64,000 nt of DNA, from positions 60,550-124,549 of the forward strand of contig JAFXDK010000042.1 of assembly GCA_017521805.1 (NCBI GenBank), in the 5' to 3' direction. The notes under the pieces are model-generated. The model did no database searches. It was not told where the DNA came from and saw only the letters and a program-made list of their open reading frames with translations. Every line of letters starts with the position of its first letter. Within the stretch, counting starts at the first letter, position 1. The stretch comes from Ruminococcus sp. GTDB lineage: Bacteria > Bacillota > Clostridia > Oscillospirales > Ruminococcaceae. Below are positions 7,960 through 15,722 of this stretch, piece after piece. A program made the translations under genes and the position numbers.

Positions 7960-9417
7960 TTACTGTATAACCTCATTCAGAATAATATAAGCTACGGTAA
8001 CAATAGATTTTGCAAGGACAAAATCAGCGTCAACCACGTATTTTCCGCTTAAAAGGTCGTTTCTGATAGCTGTTACACGCTTTAATCCCTCGGCAGCCGC
8101 CTCTTTATCGGGAATTACGAAATAGCTGTTCTGCATAATTTTTCTTGTTTCCGTGCGGATACCTGCGGGAATATGTGGATTGCCGATATGCGCATCAAAG
8201 CTTACTTCCTCGTAGCTTTCTGAAACTGTATCAAGCTTTGATACGATATTCTCTGCAGCCTTGCGTGAAAATACAAGAGCTTCTAAAAGGGAATTGCTTG
8301 CAAGACGGTTACTGCCGTGAACACCTGTGTGTGAACACTCACCGCAGGCATAGAGATTCGGCAGAGTAGTCTCCGAATTGCTGTCAACATCGATACCGCC
8401 CATAAGGTAGTGCTGACATGGGAAAATCGGCACAGGCTCTTTCGTCAGATCGTAGCCCTGTTCAAGAAGATTTTTGTATATCATAGGGAAGCGATTTTTC
8501 AGAAATTCGCTGTCCTTGTAACTTATATCAAGGTAGAAATCCGTAGAATTCTGCTTTCTTGCTTCATGGACAATGGAATGTGATACAACATCACGGGGAG
8601 CAAGCTCCAGACGCTTGTCGTAGTTATGCATAAAGCGTTCCTTGTGGCAATTCAGGAGATATGCACCCTCACCGCGTACAGCCTCGGAAATGAGGAAGCA
8701 CTCACGGGTTGCACGGTTGTTGAATGCTGTGGGGTGGAACTGCACGTAGCTTAAATTCTTTATTTTCGCGCCCATTTCATAGGCAAAAGTAATGCCGTCG
8801 CCTGTAGCAATTGCAGAATTTGTGGTAAACTGATAAACTCGTCCGATACCGCCTGTTGCAAGTATCATAAAGTGGCAGTTTACCGTGGAATAATTATCCT
8901 CCGCATCTTTGAGAAGTGCGGAATAGCCTGTGTAAGTCCGCCTTGTTTCGCACATAATGGTATTTTCCAGAATTGTTACATTAGGGAGCTTGCGGACGTT
9001 TTCAAGAAGCGCCGTAGTAATCTCCTTGCCTGTAGAATCAGCCTTGTGGAAAACGCGGTGGTGGCTGTGACCGCCTTCGAGGGTACGGTGGTATGTACCG
9101 TCAGGGTTCTTGTCGAAATTTACGCCAAGCTCAATGATACGCTCGATATCCTGTGCGGCTTCGCTGACAAGGGTATGAACAGCGTCTACATTGTTTTTGA
9201 AGCTTCCTGCAACGAGGGTATCGTTTTGGTGATACTGGATATTATCGGTATCCGAGTTGTAAACGCCAGCGATTCCGCCCTGAGCAAGCATAGAGTTGCA
9301 AAGGGAGAGATCCTTTTTGCACAGAATAAGTATATTAAGCTCCTGTGGGAGATTAAGAGCGGCATACAGACCTGCAACTCCGCAGCCTGCTATAATTACA
9401 TCATAATTTACAGACAT
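7960..9417 (-). CDS. nadB: L-aspartate oxidase
   Basis: FAD enzyme oxidising L-aspartate to iminoaspartate, the first step of de novo NAD synthesis. 485 residues from the ATG at 9417, which has GGAAGGA ten bases before it and places the dinucleotide motif at the very N terminus (YDVIIAGCGVAGLYAA); an upstream TTG in frame has no ribosome site. Further family motifs are MLAQGGIAGV, EGGHSHHRVFH, and CGECSHTGVHGSNRLASNSL in the FAD-binding region. The C-terminal helical domain is somewhat shorter than in E. coli. It is the first gene of the operon, with a promoter at 9475-9503. Confidence 0.95.
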   Translation of the reverse strand: MSVNYDVIIAGCGVAGLYAALNLPQELNILILCKKDLSLCNSMLAQGGIAGVYNSDTDNIQYHQNDTLVAGSFKNNVDAVHTLVSEAAQDIERIIELGVNFDKNPDGTYHRTLEGGHSHHRVFHKADSTGKEITTALLENVRKLPNVTILENTIMCETRRTYTGYSALLKDAEDNYSTVNCHFMILATGGIGRVYQFTTNSAIATGDGITFAYEMGAKIKNLSYVQFHPTAFNNRATRECFLISEAVRGEGAYLLNCHKERFMHNYDKRLELAPRDVVSHSIVHEARKQNSTDFYLDISYKDSEFLKNRFPMIYKNLLEQGYDLTKEPVPIFPCQHYLMGGIDVDSNSETTLPNLYACGECSHTGVHGSNRLASNSLLEALVFSRKAAENIVSKLDTVSESYEEVSFDAHIGNPHIPAGIRTETRKIMQNSYFVIPDKEAAAEGLKRVTAIRNDLLSGKYVVDADFVLAKSIVTVAYIILNEVIQ

Positions 9418-9474
9418 ATCTGACACGTCCTTCCGGAATTTTGGAATAATCAAACCACATATGCGGTATAACTT

Positions 9475-9503
9475 ATTTTACCATATTACAACGGATTTTG
9501 CAA
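9475..9503 (-). promoter_or_regulatory. Promoter of nadB-nadC
   Basis: The minus strand shows TTGCAA (9498-9503) and TAAAAT (9475-9480) with a 17-bp spacer, about 58 bp before the nadB ATG. No NiaR or NrtR operator could be recognised. Confidence 0.65.
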
Positions 9504-9527
9504 TAGAAAAAGAGAAATTTTGAATAA

Positions 9528-9606
9528 AATGGGATTCTAAAGGGTGAAACCCTTTAGCAGAGTCCAGAGACAGCGTCTCTGGTGGGTGCAGGGCAAAGCC
9601 CTGCGT
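9528..9606 (+). repeat. Composite hairpin repeat, partial copy (modules A, B and a variant)
   Basis: Starts GGGATTC, then module A (CTAAAGGG/CCCTTTAG), module B (CCAGAGAC/GTCTCTGG) and a third hairpin GCAGGGC/GCCCTGC. The remaining modules of the full-length copies are missing. Lies between the divergently placed nadB promoter and the end of the ABC-F gene. Confidence 0.8.
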
Positions 9607-9610
9607 AGTA

Positions 9611-9684
9611 GGCCGGATATTATCCGTCCCTACACCAAACAACGATATATAGCCGATTTGTAGGGGCCGCCTTTGGCGGTCCGC
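9611..9684. repeat. Two short TAGGGG hairpin repeats
   Basis: A reverse-oriented CCGGATATTATCCG unit ending in CCCTAC (9611-9634), and a forward TAGGGG unit with GGCCGCCTTTGGCGGTCC (9660-9684). In the second unit both stem arms carry GCCGCC/GGCGG where other copies have GCTGCC/GGCAG, a paired change. Confidence 0.75.
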
Positions 9685-9742
9685 GTTGAAATAACGACTT
9701 TTTCTACAGACTGAACACCGCACAAGCTCTGTGTGATGTTGC

Positions 9743-11230
9743 CTAAAATTCATAATACCGCGCGTTTACCGCCTCACAAAAAGTCCTGTCGTGTTCAACG
9801 ATAAGCATAGAGGGTTTACAGCTGATTATCAATTCTTCAAGCTGTTTTCGTGAATATACATCAAGATAATTCAGCGGTTCGTCCCAGATGTACAGATGAG
9901 CAGGGGTACAAAGACTTGCGGCAATCAAAACTTTTTTCTTTTGCCCATCGCTGAAATCAGCAATATCTTTTTCAAACTGCTCCCTTGAAAAATCAAGTTT
10001 GCGGAGAATGGCTTTAAACAGGCTTTCATCGAATCCGTTAGCTGTCGCATAGTCGGAGAGATTTCCTGAAAGATGTGAAAAATCCTGTGAAATACGCGAT
10101 ATTTTCAGCTGACGGTTCATCGTTATCTCGCCTGTGTGAGAGACATTCTCGCCGCAGATAAGCTTGATTATACTTGTTTTTCCGCAGCCGTTTTTCCCCG
10201 AAAGTGCAAGAATTTCTCCCTCGCTTATGTCAAAGGAAACATTATTACAAATCACATTTTCATCATAACTGACAGACAAATTTCTCACACTCAATAGCCT
10301 TGAACTGTGGAATTTCATTACAGGCAGTTTCAACACAGCCGTTTTCTCGATATTTTTCAGAAGTCCCGATTTTTTCTCAATATCCGCTTCGATTCTGTTT
10401 TCCATAGACTTTGAGCGATTCATAAGTTTTTTTGATTTTCTCGCAACAGAACAGCGTCTTGATATGGATTTTTCGGTTTTTGTCGGGTCAAATCCGATTT
10501 TTGTACTTTCAATGCGGTCGGAGTGTTCAGCGGCATGGCGTGCAGCGGCTTCAAGGTTTTTTATTTCCTTTTTCAGCCTGTCATTCTGAACGGCTTCAAA
10601 GTTGTCCCTTGCCGCTTTATTTCTCTCCCACGAGGAATAATTTCCCTGTTCGATTTCAATATTAGTCCTGTTGATTGAAAGCACATGGTCTATACATTCA
10701 TCAAGTACAGCGCGGTCATGGGATATAAGTATAAATCCTTTTTTCCGCTTCAGATATCGGCTTACGATTTCTCTGCCTTTTCGGTCAAGATGATTTGTAG
10801 GCTCGTCTATCAGTAAAAAGCAGTTTTCGCGGAGAAACAGCATAGCAAGCATCACCTTTGTTCTTTCGCCTCCCGAAAGTGTTATAAATGGGCGATATAG
10901 CACATCATCGCTTACTTCAAGGAGAGAAAGCTCCCTTACAAGTTCCCAGTTTTCAGCGTTTGGGCATATTTCTTCCGCAAGAAATACAACAAGGGAATTT
11001 TCATCGGCAACATGAAAGGGGAAATATTCAAAATCCACGCTTGAAATAATTTTTCCGATGTATTCCTGTTCCCCCATAAGAAGCTTCATAAAGGTAGTTT
11101 TTCCTCTGCCGTTTCGCCCTGTGAATCCAAGTTTCCAGTCCGTGTCAATACGGAAACTTACATTTTCAAAGATGTTATCAGCACTTCCGTCATAGCCAAA
11201 AGTGAGATTTTCTACACTTATTACAGACAT
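9743..11230 (-). CDS. ABC-F ribosome-protection ATPase, Lsa/Vga-like
   Basis: Soluble ABC-F protein of 495 residues with two nucleotide-binding domains and no membrane part. ABC-F members of this branch dislodge lincosamide, streptogramin A or pleuromutilin antibiotics from the ribosome. First domain: Walker A GRNGRGKT (38-45), signature LSGGER (118-123), LIDEPTNHLD (140-149). A charged helical linker spans about 190-300. Second domain: Walker A GKNGCGKT (345-352), signature FSDGQ, and WDEPLNYLDV. The last motif, in place of DEPTNHLD, is typical of the Lsa/Vga group. The ATG at 11230 follows GGAGG with nine bases between. A leader with a terminator and tiny ORF lies upstream, as in other drug-inducible ABC-F genes. 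The substrate drug is not known. Confidence 0.88.
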   Translation of the reverse strand: MSVISVENLTFGYDGSADNIFENVSFRIDTDWKLGFTGRNGRGKTTFMKLLMGEQEYIGKIISSVDFEYFPFHVADENSLVVFLAEEICPNAENWELVRELSLLEVSDDVLYRPFITLSGGERTKVMLAMLFLRENCFLLIDEPTNHLDRKGREIVSRYLKRKKGFILISHDRAVLDECIDHVLSINRTNIEIEQGNYSSWERNKAARDNFEAVQNDRLKKEIKNLEAAARHAAEHSDRIESTKIGFDPTKTEKSISRRCSVARKSKKLMNRSKSMENRIEADIEKKSGLLKNIEKTAVLKLPVMKFHSSRLLSVRNLSVSYDENVICNNVSFDISEGEILALSGKNGCGKTSIIKLICGENVSHTGEITMNRQLKISRISQDFSHLSGNLSDYATANGFDESLFKAILRKLDFSREQFEKDIADFSDGQKKKVLIAASLCTPAHLYIWDEPLNYLDVYSRKQLEELIISCKPSMLIVEHDRTFCEAVNARYYEF

Positions 11231-11250
11231 AATACAATACCTCCGATAAT

Positions 11251-11280
11251 ATAAAAATAGCCGCAGGATATACTGCGGCT
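11251..11280 (-). terminator. Attenuator terminator before the ABC-F gene
   Basis: The perfect 8-bp stem AGCCGCAG/CTGCGGCT with loop TATATC is followed by ATTTTTAT, ending only about 20 bases before the ABC-F start codon. Its position before rather than after a gene marks it as a regulatory terminator. Confidence 0.85.
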
Positions 11281-11435
11281 CATAATTTATACGTCGGAAG
11301 TACCCAAAGACAGCAGAATATGGCTGTCCCAAGTAATGACTGTATTATATGAAAAGACCGTAATATTTCCTGCAGGGCACAACAAAACAGACGGTATTGC
11401 CGTCATTGTTTATATGTTGTTTGCCCGATTAATTC

Positions 11436-11456
11436 TTAGCAGGAAATTTTACGCAT
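11436..11456 (-). CDS. Leader peptide MRKISC
   Basis: A seven-codon ORF (six residues plus stop) with its own ribosome site (GAGGTGG, four bases before the ATG), starting about 25 bases after the likely transcription start. Codons 4-6 form the strand that pairs with the antiterminator segment at 11365-11373, so translation through it should control folding. No homologue search was possible. Confidence 0.7.
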   Translation of the reverse strand: MRKISC

Positions 11457-11486
11457 CTTTCCACCTCAATTCTTATAATATGTTTC

Positions 11487-11515
11487 ATTCTATCACATAT
11501 TTCAAGAAATGTCAA
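11487..11515 (-). promoter_or_regulatory. Promoter of the ABC-F leader
   Basis: Minus strand TTGACA (11510-11515) and TAGAAT (11487-11492) with a 17-bp spacer. It predicts a leader of about 250 bases before the ABC-F gene. Confidence 0.85.
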
Positions 11516-11607
11516 GGCTTAATGAAAGAATTTCACGCAAATCAAATTTTTTATTTTTGTTCTGTAAGGGGCGATGCTTACATCGTATAACGTAAAACAG
11601 CCAATTC

Positions 11608-11653
11608 GTAGGGGCGGATATTATCCGCCTGCAATTTCGAAACGAAATTCAGG
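11608..11653 (+). repeat. Short TAGGGG hairpin repeat, GGCGGATATT type
   Basis: TAGGGGCGGATATTATCCGCC followed by the palindrome AATTTCGAAACGAAATT and CAGG. Same two-hairpin layout as the unit at 5547-5592. Confidence 0.75.
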
Positions 11654-11671
11654 GTTTTCGACAATCTCAGA

Positions 11672-11694
11672 CGCTCCATTGCGGAGCGCTTTTT
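11672..11694 (+). terminator. Terminator-like hairpin without an obvious upstream gene
   Basis: CGCTCC/GGAGCG stem followed by CTTTTTG on the plus strand. No plus-strand gene precedes it; it may be part of the repeat cluster or insulate the promoter at 11757. Confidence 0.45.
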
Positions 11695-11756
11695 GTAATA
11701 TATTCACAAAACAACGCATCTATTTTTGTATATTCCTACAAATATTAAAAAACCTA

Positions 11757-11785
11757 TTGACATTCGTTGAATTTTGGTCTACAAT
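11757..11785 (+). promoter_or_regulatory. Promoter of the small regulator pair
   Basis: TTGACA (11757-11762) and TACAAT (11780-11785), 17 bp apart, 45 bp before the ATG at 11830. It may also serve the downstream yaaO-holB-ricT run. Confidence 0.8.
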
Positions 11786-11829
11786 AATAGTAGAATCATT
11801 TTCAACATACCAAAGGAGGCTGACGGTCA

Positions 11830-12066
11830 ATGAATAAGCTTATAAATGATTACAAGGCAAGCTGCGAAATGGCTAAAGTACGTATCTGCGAATTGCTCTC
11901 ACAGCGCAGACATCTGAGGAATAATGGCGATATAAAGGCAATTGAGCAGCTCGACCTCAACAGGCGTATACAGCTGTTGTATGCAGAATACAGCGATATG
12001 GCTGAAATAATTGTGAATCTTGAAAGCAAAAATCACATCCGCAGCATCGGAGGGGAGCTGATATGA
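11830..12066 (+). CDS. Small helical protein of unknown function
   Basis: 78 residues, rich in Leu, Arg, Glu and Ile, predicted to be almost entirely helical (MNKLINDYKASCEMAKVRI, then LNRRIQLLYAEYSDMAEIIV). No signal peptide or cysteine motif. Ribosome site AAAGGAGG is ten bases before the ATG. It ends directly against the sigma-region-4-like gene, and such tight pairing suggests the two proteins act together, for example as an accessory or antagonist of the HTH protein. I do not recognise the family. Confidence 0.65.
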   Translation: MNKLINDYKASCEMAKVRICELLSQRRHLRNNGDIKAIEQLDLNRRIQLLYAEYSDMAEIIVNLESKNHIRSIGGELI

Positions 12067-12354
12067 TTGTCAAAGAGAAACTGTTACTATGATACCTCAA
12101 CAGGCGAGGCAGATGATTATATTCGACAATTGTTGAAGCACAGTCAACACAACAAAGCGGGAGAAATAACGTTAAAAATAATAAATAATGAGCTGACTGC
12201 GAGACAAAAAGAAATATTTATGCTATACTATTTTAAGGAACTGACTCTGGCTGAGATTGCTCGATCTCAAGGTATATCTCATCAGGCTGTTTCCGCAGTC
12301 ATTTCAAGGGCGAGAAAAAGGATTTTCCGATATATGAAATATTACTTTCAATAA
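12067..12354 (+). CDS. Sigma-70 region-4-like helix-turn-helix protein
   Basis: 95 residues. LTARQKEIFMLYYFKELTLA followed by EIARSQGISHQAVSAVISRA and a basic tail is the region-4 HTH of sigma-70 factors; there is no region 2, so it is not a complete sigma factor. Phage and integrative-element regulators and YlxM-type proteins share this layout. The start is a TTG at 12067 overlapping the end of the previous ORF region behind GGAGGGG; no ATG is available in frame nearby. It is probably co-transcribed with the preceding small ORF. Target unknown. Confidence 0.7.
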   Translation: MSKRNCYYDTSTGEADDYIRQLLKHSQHNKAGEITLKIINNELTARQKEIFMLYYFKELTLAEIARSQGISHQAVSAVISRARKRIFRYMKYYFQ

Positions 12355-12377
12355 AAGAAACCTCTAAAGGAGTTTTT

Positions 12378-13709
12378 ATGAATACACCGATTTATGATTT
12401 TCTGAAAAAATATGGGGATTCCCACACAATGCGCGGTCATATGCCGGGGCATCATGGGAAAAATATTACGGATAATGACGATTTATCGGCGATGTACCGC
12501 CTTGATATAACAGAAATAAGCGGCGCGGACAGCCTTTTTGAAGCTGACGGAATTATCCTCGAAAGCGAAAATAACACTGCAAAGCTTTACGGCTCTGACG
12601 CGTGTCTCTTTTCCGCAGGAGGCTCAACAGCCTGCATACAGGCAATGCTTGGTGCTATGAAGCTTGAAAAACGCCGTATTATAGCCGTCCGCAACGTTCA
12701 CCGAGGATTCCTCAATGCCTGTGTGCTTCTTGGTCTTGACGTTGAATGGATAATGCCCGACTATACAAGCGGCATACTCTCGGGAATAATAAATCCCGAC
12801 GATGTTGAAGCGGCTCTTGCAAAATTTCCCCATAGCTGTCTTTATGTCACATCTCCCGATTATACGGGGAGAATCGCCGATATAGCAAGCCTTGCCGCAC
12901 TTTGCCGCAAGTATGATTCACTGCTGATTGTTGACAACGCACACGGGGCGCATCTGAGATTTCTTCCCCGAAGTCTCCACCCGATTTCTCTCGGAGCAGA
13001 TATGTGCTGTGATTCCGCACATAAAATGCTCCCTGCACTTACAGGGGCGGCGGTACTTCACGTAAGGGATAAGAAATACAAGCCCATTCTGAAACAGACT
13101 ATGAGCATGTTTACCTCCACAAGTCCCTCTTATCTCATTATGATGTCGCTGGATTTGTGCAATAAGTACATAAATGAGCGTATACGGCGCGATATCGCGG
13201 CAAATCTTATGTATATCCACGAATTCCGCGTGAATTTCGCGGACAGGCTGAAATTTGCCGAAAGTGAGCCGTTTCACATTACGATTAAAGCGGCTGAAAG
13301 CGGATACAACGGCAATGAGCTTGCGGAAACGCTCCGAAGAAACGGCGCAGAATGTGAATATTCCGACAGAGACACGGTTATTCTGCTCATGTCACCTGCC
13401 AATAAAGCGGAGGATTACAAAAAGCTGACAAGCGCCCTTGAAAATGCCCTTGATACGCTGAGTAAGGCAGATTTAAAGCCTATATATATCCCTCCTGTAC
13501 TGCCTGAAAAGGCAATGTCCATACGTGATGCCGCTTTTTCACTCTGCGAGGAAATCCCCGTAGATGAGGCTGAGGGAAGAATCTGTGCCGCAGTAAAGGT
13601 TCCCTGTCCTCCTGCTGTGCCTATTGCCGCCAGCGGAGAAATAATTGATGAAAACTGCGTAAAAATTTTCAAAAGCTATAGCATTTCAAGCGTAATTGTG
13701 GTAAAATAG
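12378..13709 (+). CDS. Orn/Lys/Arg decarboxylase-family PLP enzyme, YaaO-like
   Basis: 443 residues, a short-form fold-type-I decarboxylase lacking the N-terminal wing of the inducible enterobacterial enzymes. HMPGHHGK at 21-28 is the usual family start; DNAHGAH at 186-192 holds the PLP-contacting Asp and His; SAHKMLPALTG at 213-223 carries the Schiff-base Lys216. In Bacillus the yaaO gene sits upstream of tmk and holB; here holB follows directly, which supports the YaaO assignment. The substrate (arginine, lysine or ornithine) cannot be told. Ribosome site AAGGAG precedes the ATG. Confidence 0.88.
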   Translation: MNTPIYDFLKKYGDSHTMRGHMPGHHGKNITDNDDLSAMYRLDITEISGADSLFEADGIILESENNTAKLYGSDACLFSAGGSTACIQAMLGAMKLEKRRIIAVRNVHRGFLNACVLLGLDVEWIMPDYTSGILSGIINPDDVEAALAKFPHSCLYVTSPDYTGRIADIASLAALCRKYDSLLIVDNAHGAHLRFLPRSLHPISLGADMCCDSAHKMLPALTGAAVLHVRDKKYKPILKQTMSMFTSTSPSYLIMMSLDLCNKYINERIRRDIAANLMYIHEFRVNFADRLKFAESEPFHITIKAAESGYNGNELAETLRRNGAECEYSDRDTVILLMSPANKAEDYKKLTSALENALDTLSKADLKPIYIPPVLPEKAMSIRDAAFSLCEEIPVDEAEGRICAAVKVPCPPAVPIAASGEIIDENCVKIFKSYSISSVIVVK

Positions 13710-13816
13710 AAATTAGAGGTGAGAGATTAGAAGTTAGAAATTATTAATTTCAAATCATTCGGCTCACAATTACATTTACAATTTCTAACCTCTAACATCT
13801 GACTTTCTAACCTCTA
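13710..13816. repeat. AT-rich inverted repeat of TTAGAGGT units
   Basis: Between yaaO and holB, a run of TTAGAGGT/GTTAGAAATT words on the left is mirrored on the right by AATTTCTAACCTCTAAC and TTTCTAACCTCTAA. A related fragment occurs at 3783-3815 (GTTAGAG, AAGTCAGATGTCA). No gene seen in the gap. Confidence 0.55.
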
Positions 13817-13831
13817 AAAAAGGAAAATATT

Positions 13832-14815
13832 ATGAAAAAAATTTACGGTAATGAGTACCTCATCGGTACATTGAATAATATGCGGAAAAACAACCGCCTT
13901 GCGCAATCCGTTATTTTCTACGGCGAAAGAGGCTGCGGTAAAAAGCTTTTTGCCGATTATTACACATCTCTGTTGCTGTGTCAGTCCCCGACGGAGAACG
14001 GTCCATGCGGCAAATGCACCGCCTGCCGAATCCTTTCCACATCCTCTCACCCCGATGTTATATACGTTCCAACCGAGGGCAAACTGGAGGGCTACACTGT
14101 CAAAACTGCAAGAGCAGTCAGCAGTGATGTCTGTATCAAGCCGAATAATAACACGGGAAAAAAGATTTACATCTTCCGCGACTGCCATAATATGACGGTA
14201 CAGGCTCAAAATGCCCTGCTGAAGCTTATTGAAGAACCGCCCGAGTATGCCTGCTTTATATTCACGGCAGAGGCAAAAAGCGAGTTTCTGCCCACGATAA
14301 TCTCACGATGCGTATGCTTCGGAGTATCTGTCTGCACCGAGGAAGAAGCGGAAGCCTCCCTCCTTGAAAGCGGATTTACAGCGGAGGAAACCGCCGAAGC
14401 TGTCAGTCGATTCCACGGAAATATCGGAAGATGTGAAACATATATCCGCAATGAGAACCTGCGCGGTCAGGTGGATTTGACAAATCGCATTGCAAATAGT
14501 ATAATAAGAAAGGACGAGTATGAACTCAATGCCGCTTTCTTCTCTGTGGGGAATAACAGAAATGATATTCTTGAAATTCTCTCCATGATAGACAAGCTGG
14601 CAAGAGATGCCGCCGTCCTCAGCCGTGACAGTTCTGCGGGAACTATAGGCTGTTTCAGAGAAGCCGCAGAAACCCTTTCACGTATGCTGACAATATATCA
14701 GGCAATGAATATCCATAATGCCATTGAGCGCGGCTGTCGTGCCATTGAGGCAAATGTCAACGGAGCTTTTGTTCTTGCAGGCGTATGCGCCGAAATTATG
14801 GAAATAGTTGCATAA
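13832..14815 (+). CDS. holB: DNA polymerase III delta-prime subunit
   Basis: Clamp-loader subunit of the replisome, 327 residues. The N-terminal AAA+ domain has GERGCGKK at 31-38, a degenerate Walker A ending in Lys instead of Ser/Thr, as in delta-prime proteins that do not hydrolyse ATP. The four-Cys zinc module follows (CQSP..CGKCTAC). NALLKLIEEPP and a late TIISRC are the sensor and SRC motifs. The C-terminal half is a variable helical collar. Placed between yaaO and ricT as in Bacillus, but tmk, yaaQ and yaaR are missing. Confidence 0.93.
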   Translation: MKKIYGNEYLIGTLNNMRKNNRLAQSVIFYGERGCGKKLFADYYTSLLLCQSPTENGPCGKCTACRILSTSSHPDVIYVPTEGKLEGYTVKTARAVSSDVCIKPNNNTGKKIYIFRDCHNMTVQAQNALLKLIEEPPEYACFIFTAEAKSEFLPTIISRCVCFGVSVCTEEEAEASLLESGFTAEETAEAVSRFHGNIGRCETYIRNENLRGQVDLTNRIANSIIRKDEYELNAAFFSVGNNRNDILEILSMIDKLARDAAVLSRDSSAGTIGCFREAAETLSRMLTIYQAMNIHNAIERGCRAIEANVNGAFVLAGVCAEIMEIVA

Positions 14816-14855
14816 GCAACAGGCATCAAGCAAATAAACAATGAGGTAATATATT

Positions 14856-15722
14856 ATGAAAGAAATAGTTGGTATTCGCTTTAAAAAGGTGGGAAAGATT
14901 TATTATTTTTCGCCTAATGACATAAAATTTGAGACAGGAGAATTCGCAATCGTGGAAACTGTCCGCGGTATAGAGTGCGGCGAGGTAGTCCTCGAAAACC
15001 GCGAACTTGCTGACAATGCGATAACTTCGCCCCTTAAACCCATTATCCGCAAGGCTGACAAAAACGACCTTAAAACCGTTGAGAAAAATAAAATAAGAGA
15101 GCAGGAGGCATTCAAAATCTGCGTTGAAAAAATCAATGCAAGAGGTCTTAAAATGAATCTTGTGGACGTTGAGTGCACTTTCGACAACAATAAGCTTCTG
15201 TTTTATTTCACAGCGGAAAATCGTATTGACTTCCGCGAACTTGTAAAAGACCTTGCCGCTGTATTCCGCACACGTATTGAGCTGAGACAGATCGGTGTGC
15301 GCGATGAAGCGAAAGTTCTGGGCGGTCTTGGCATATGCGGACGCGAATTCTGCTGTAAGGCTCATATGGGGGATTTTAACCCCGTATCAATCAAAATGGC
15401 TAAAGAGCAGGGACTTTCTCTCAATCCCACAAAAATTTCGGGTACATGTGGCAGACTTATGTGTTGTCTCAAAAATGAGCAGCCGGCATATGAGGCTCTG
15501 CTGAAAATCACTCCCAAAGTTGGAGCTGTTGTGGTTACTCCTGAGGGAGACAAGGGCAAGGTTATTGACGCTAACCTTATAACAGGAAAGCTTCGAGTTA
15601 AAACCGACAAATCAGAAGTCCCTGTAACCCTTGACAGAAGCGAGGTAAAACTCCTTAAAGACGCTGAAATCAAGCTTGACAAGGAAGAACTCCGCGCTCT
15701 GAAAAATCTTGAGGATAAATAA
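14856..15722 (+). CDS. ricT: PSP1/RicT-family protein (YaaT)
   Basis: 288 residues. The N-terminal PSP1 domain starts at once (VGIRFKKVGKIYYFSP, then TVRGIECGEVV). The conserved Cys patches GICGREFCCKAHMGDF and GTCGRLMCCLKNEQ are present; in Bacillus subtilis such cysteines help bind Fe-S clusters in the RicA-RicF-RicT complex, which acts with RNase Y in mRNA maturation and affects sporulation and biofilm decisions. A YlbF/YmcA-family partner lies at 26864 in this window. The stop overlaps the start of queH by one base (TAATG). Confidence 0.93.
   Translation: MKEIVGIRFKKVGKIYYFSPNDIKFETGEFAIVETVRGIECGEVVLENRELADNAITSPLKPIIRKADKNDLKTVEKNKIREQEAFKICVEKINARGLKMNLVDVECTFDNNKLLFYFTAENRIDFRELVKDLAAVFRTRIELRQIGVRDEAKVLGGLGICGREFCCKAHMGDFNPVSIKMAKEQGLSLNPTKISGTCGRLMCCLKNEQPAYEALLKITPKVGAVVVTPEGDKGKVIDANLITGKLRVKTDKSEVPVTLDRSEVKLLKDAEIKLDKEELRALKNLEDK

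Larger units (their letters stand above)
11231..11456 (-). promoter_or_regulatory. Ribosome-mediated transcription attenuator of the ABC-F gene
   Basis: The leader contains, in transcript order, a six-codon ORF (11456-11436), a hairpin with GGGCA-ACAACA/TGTTGTGCCC and an inner GACGG/CCGTC, a hairpin GACAGC/GCTGTC, and an intrinsic terminator just before the ribosome site. ATTTCCTGC inside the leader ORF (11439-11447) pairs perfectly with GCAGGAAAT (11365-11373). The latter can instead pair through GCAGGA with TCCTGC of the terminator (11263-11268). A ribosome held on the leader ORF would free GCAGGA to break the terminator. This is inferred from sequence; the logic is known for other ABC-F resistance genes. 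Confidence 0.75.

Noticed and set aside
9478-9753. Minus-strand ORF of 91 codons between nadB and the ABC-F gene
   Set aside because: It reads through two repeat families, overlaps the nadB promoter and has no family features.
12067-12354. Complete ECF sigma factor
   Set aside because: Only the region-4 HTH is present in 95 residues; no region 2 is encoded before it.
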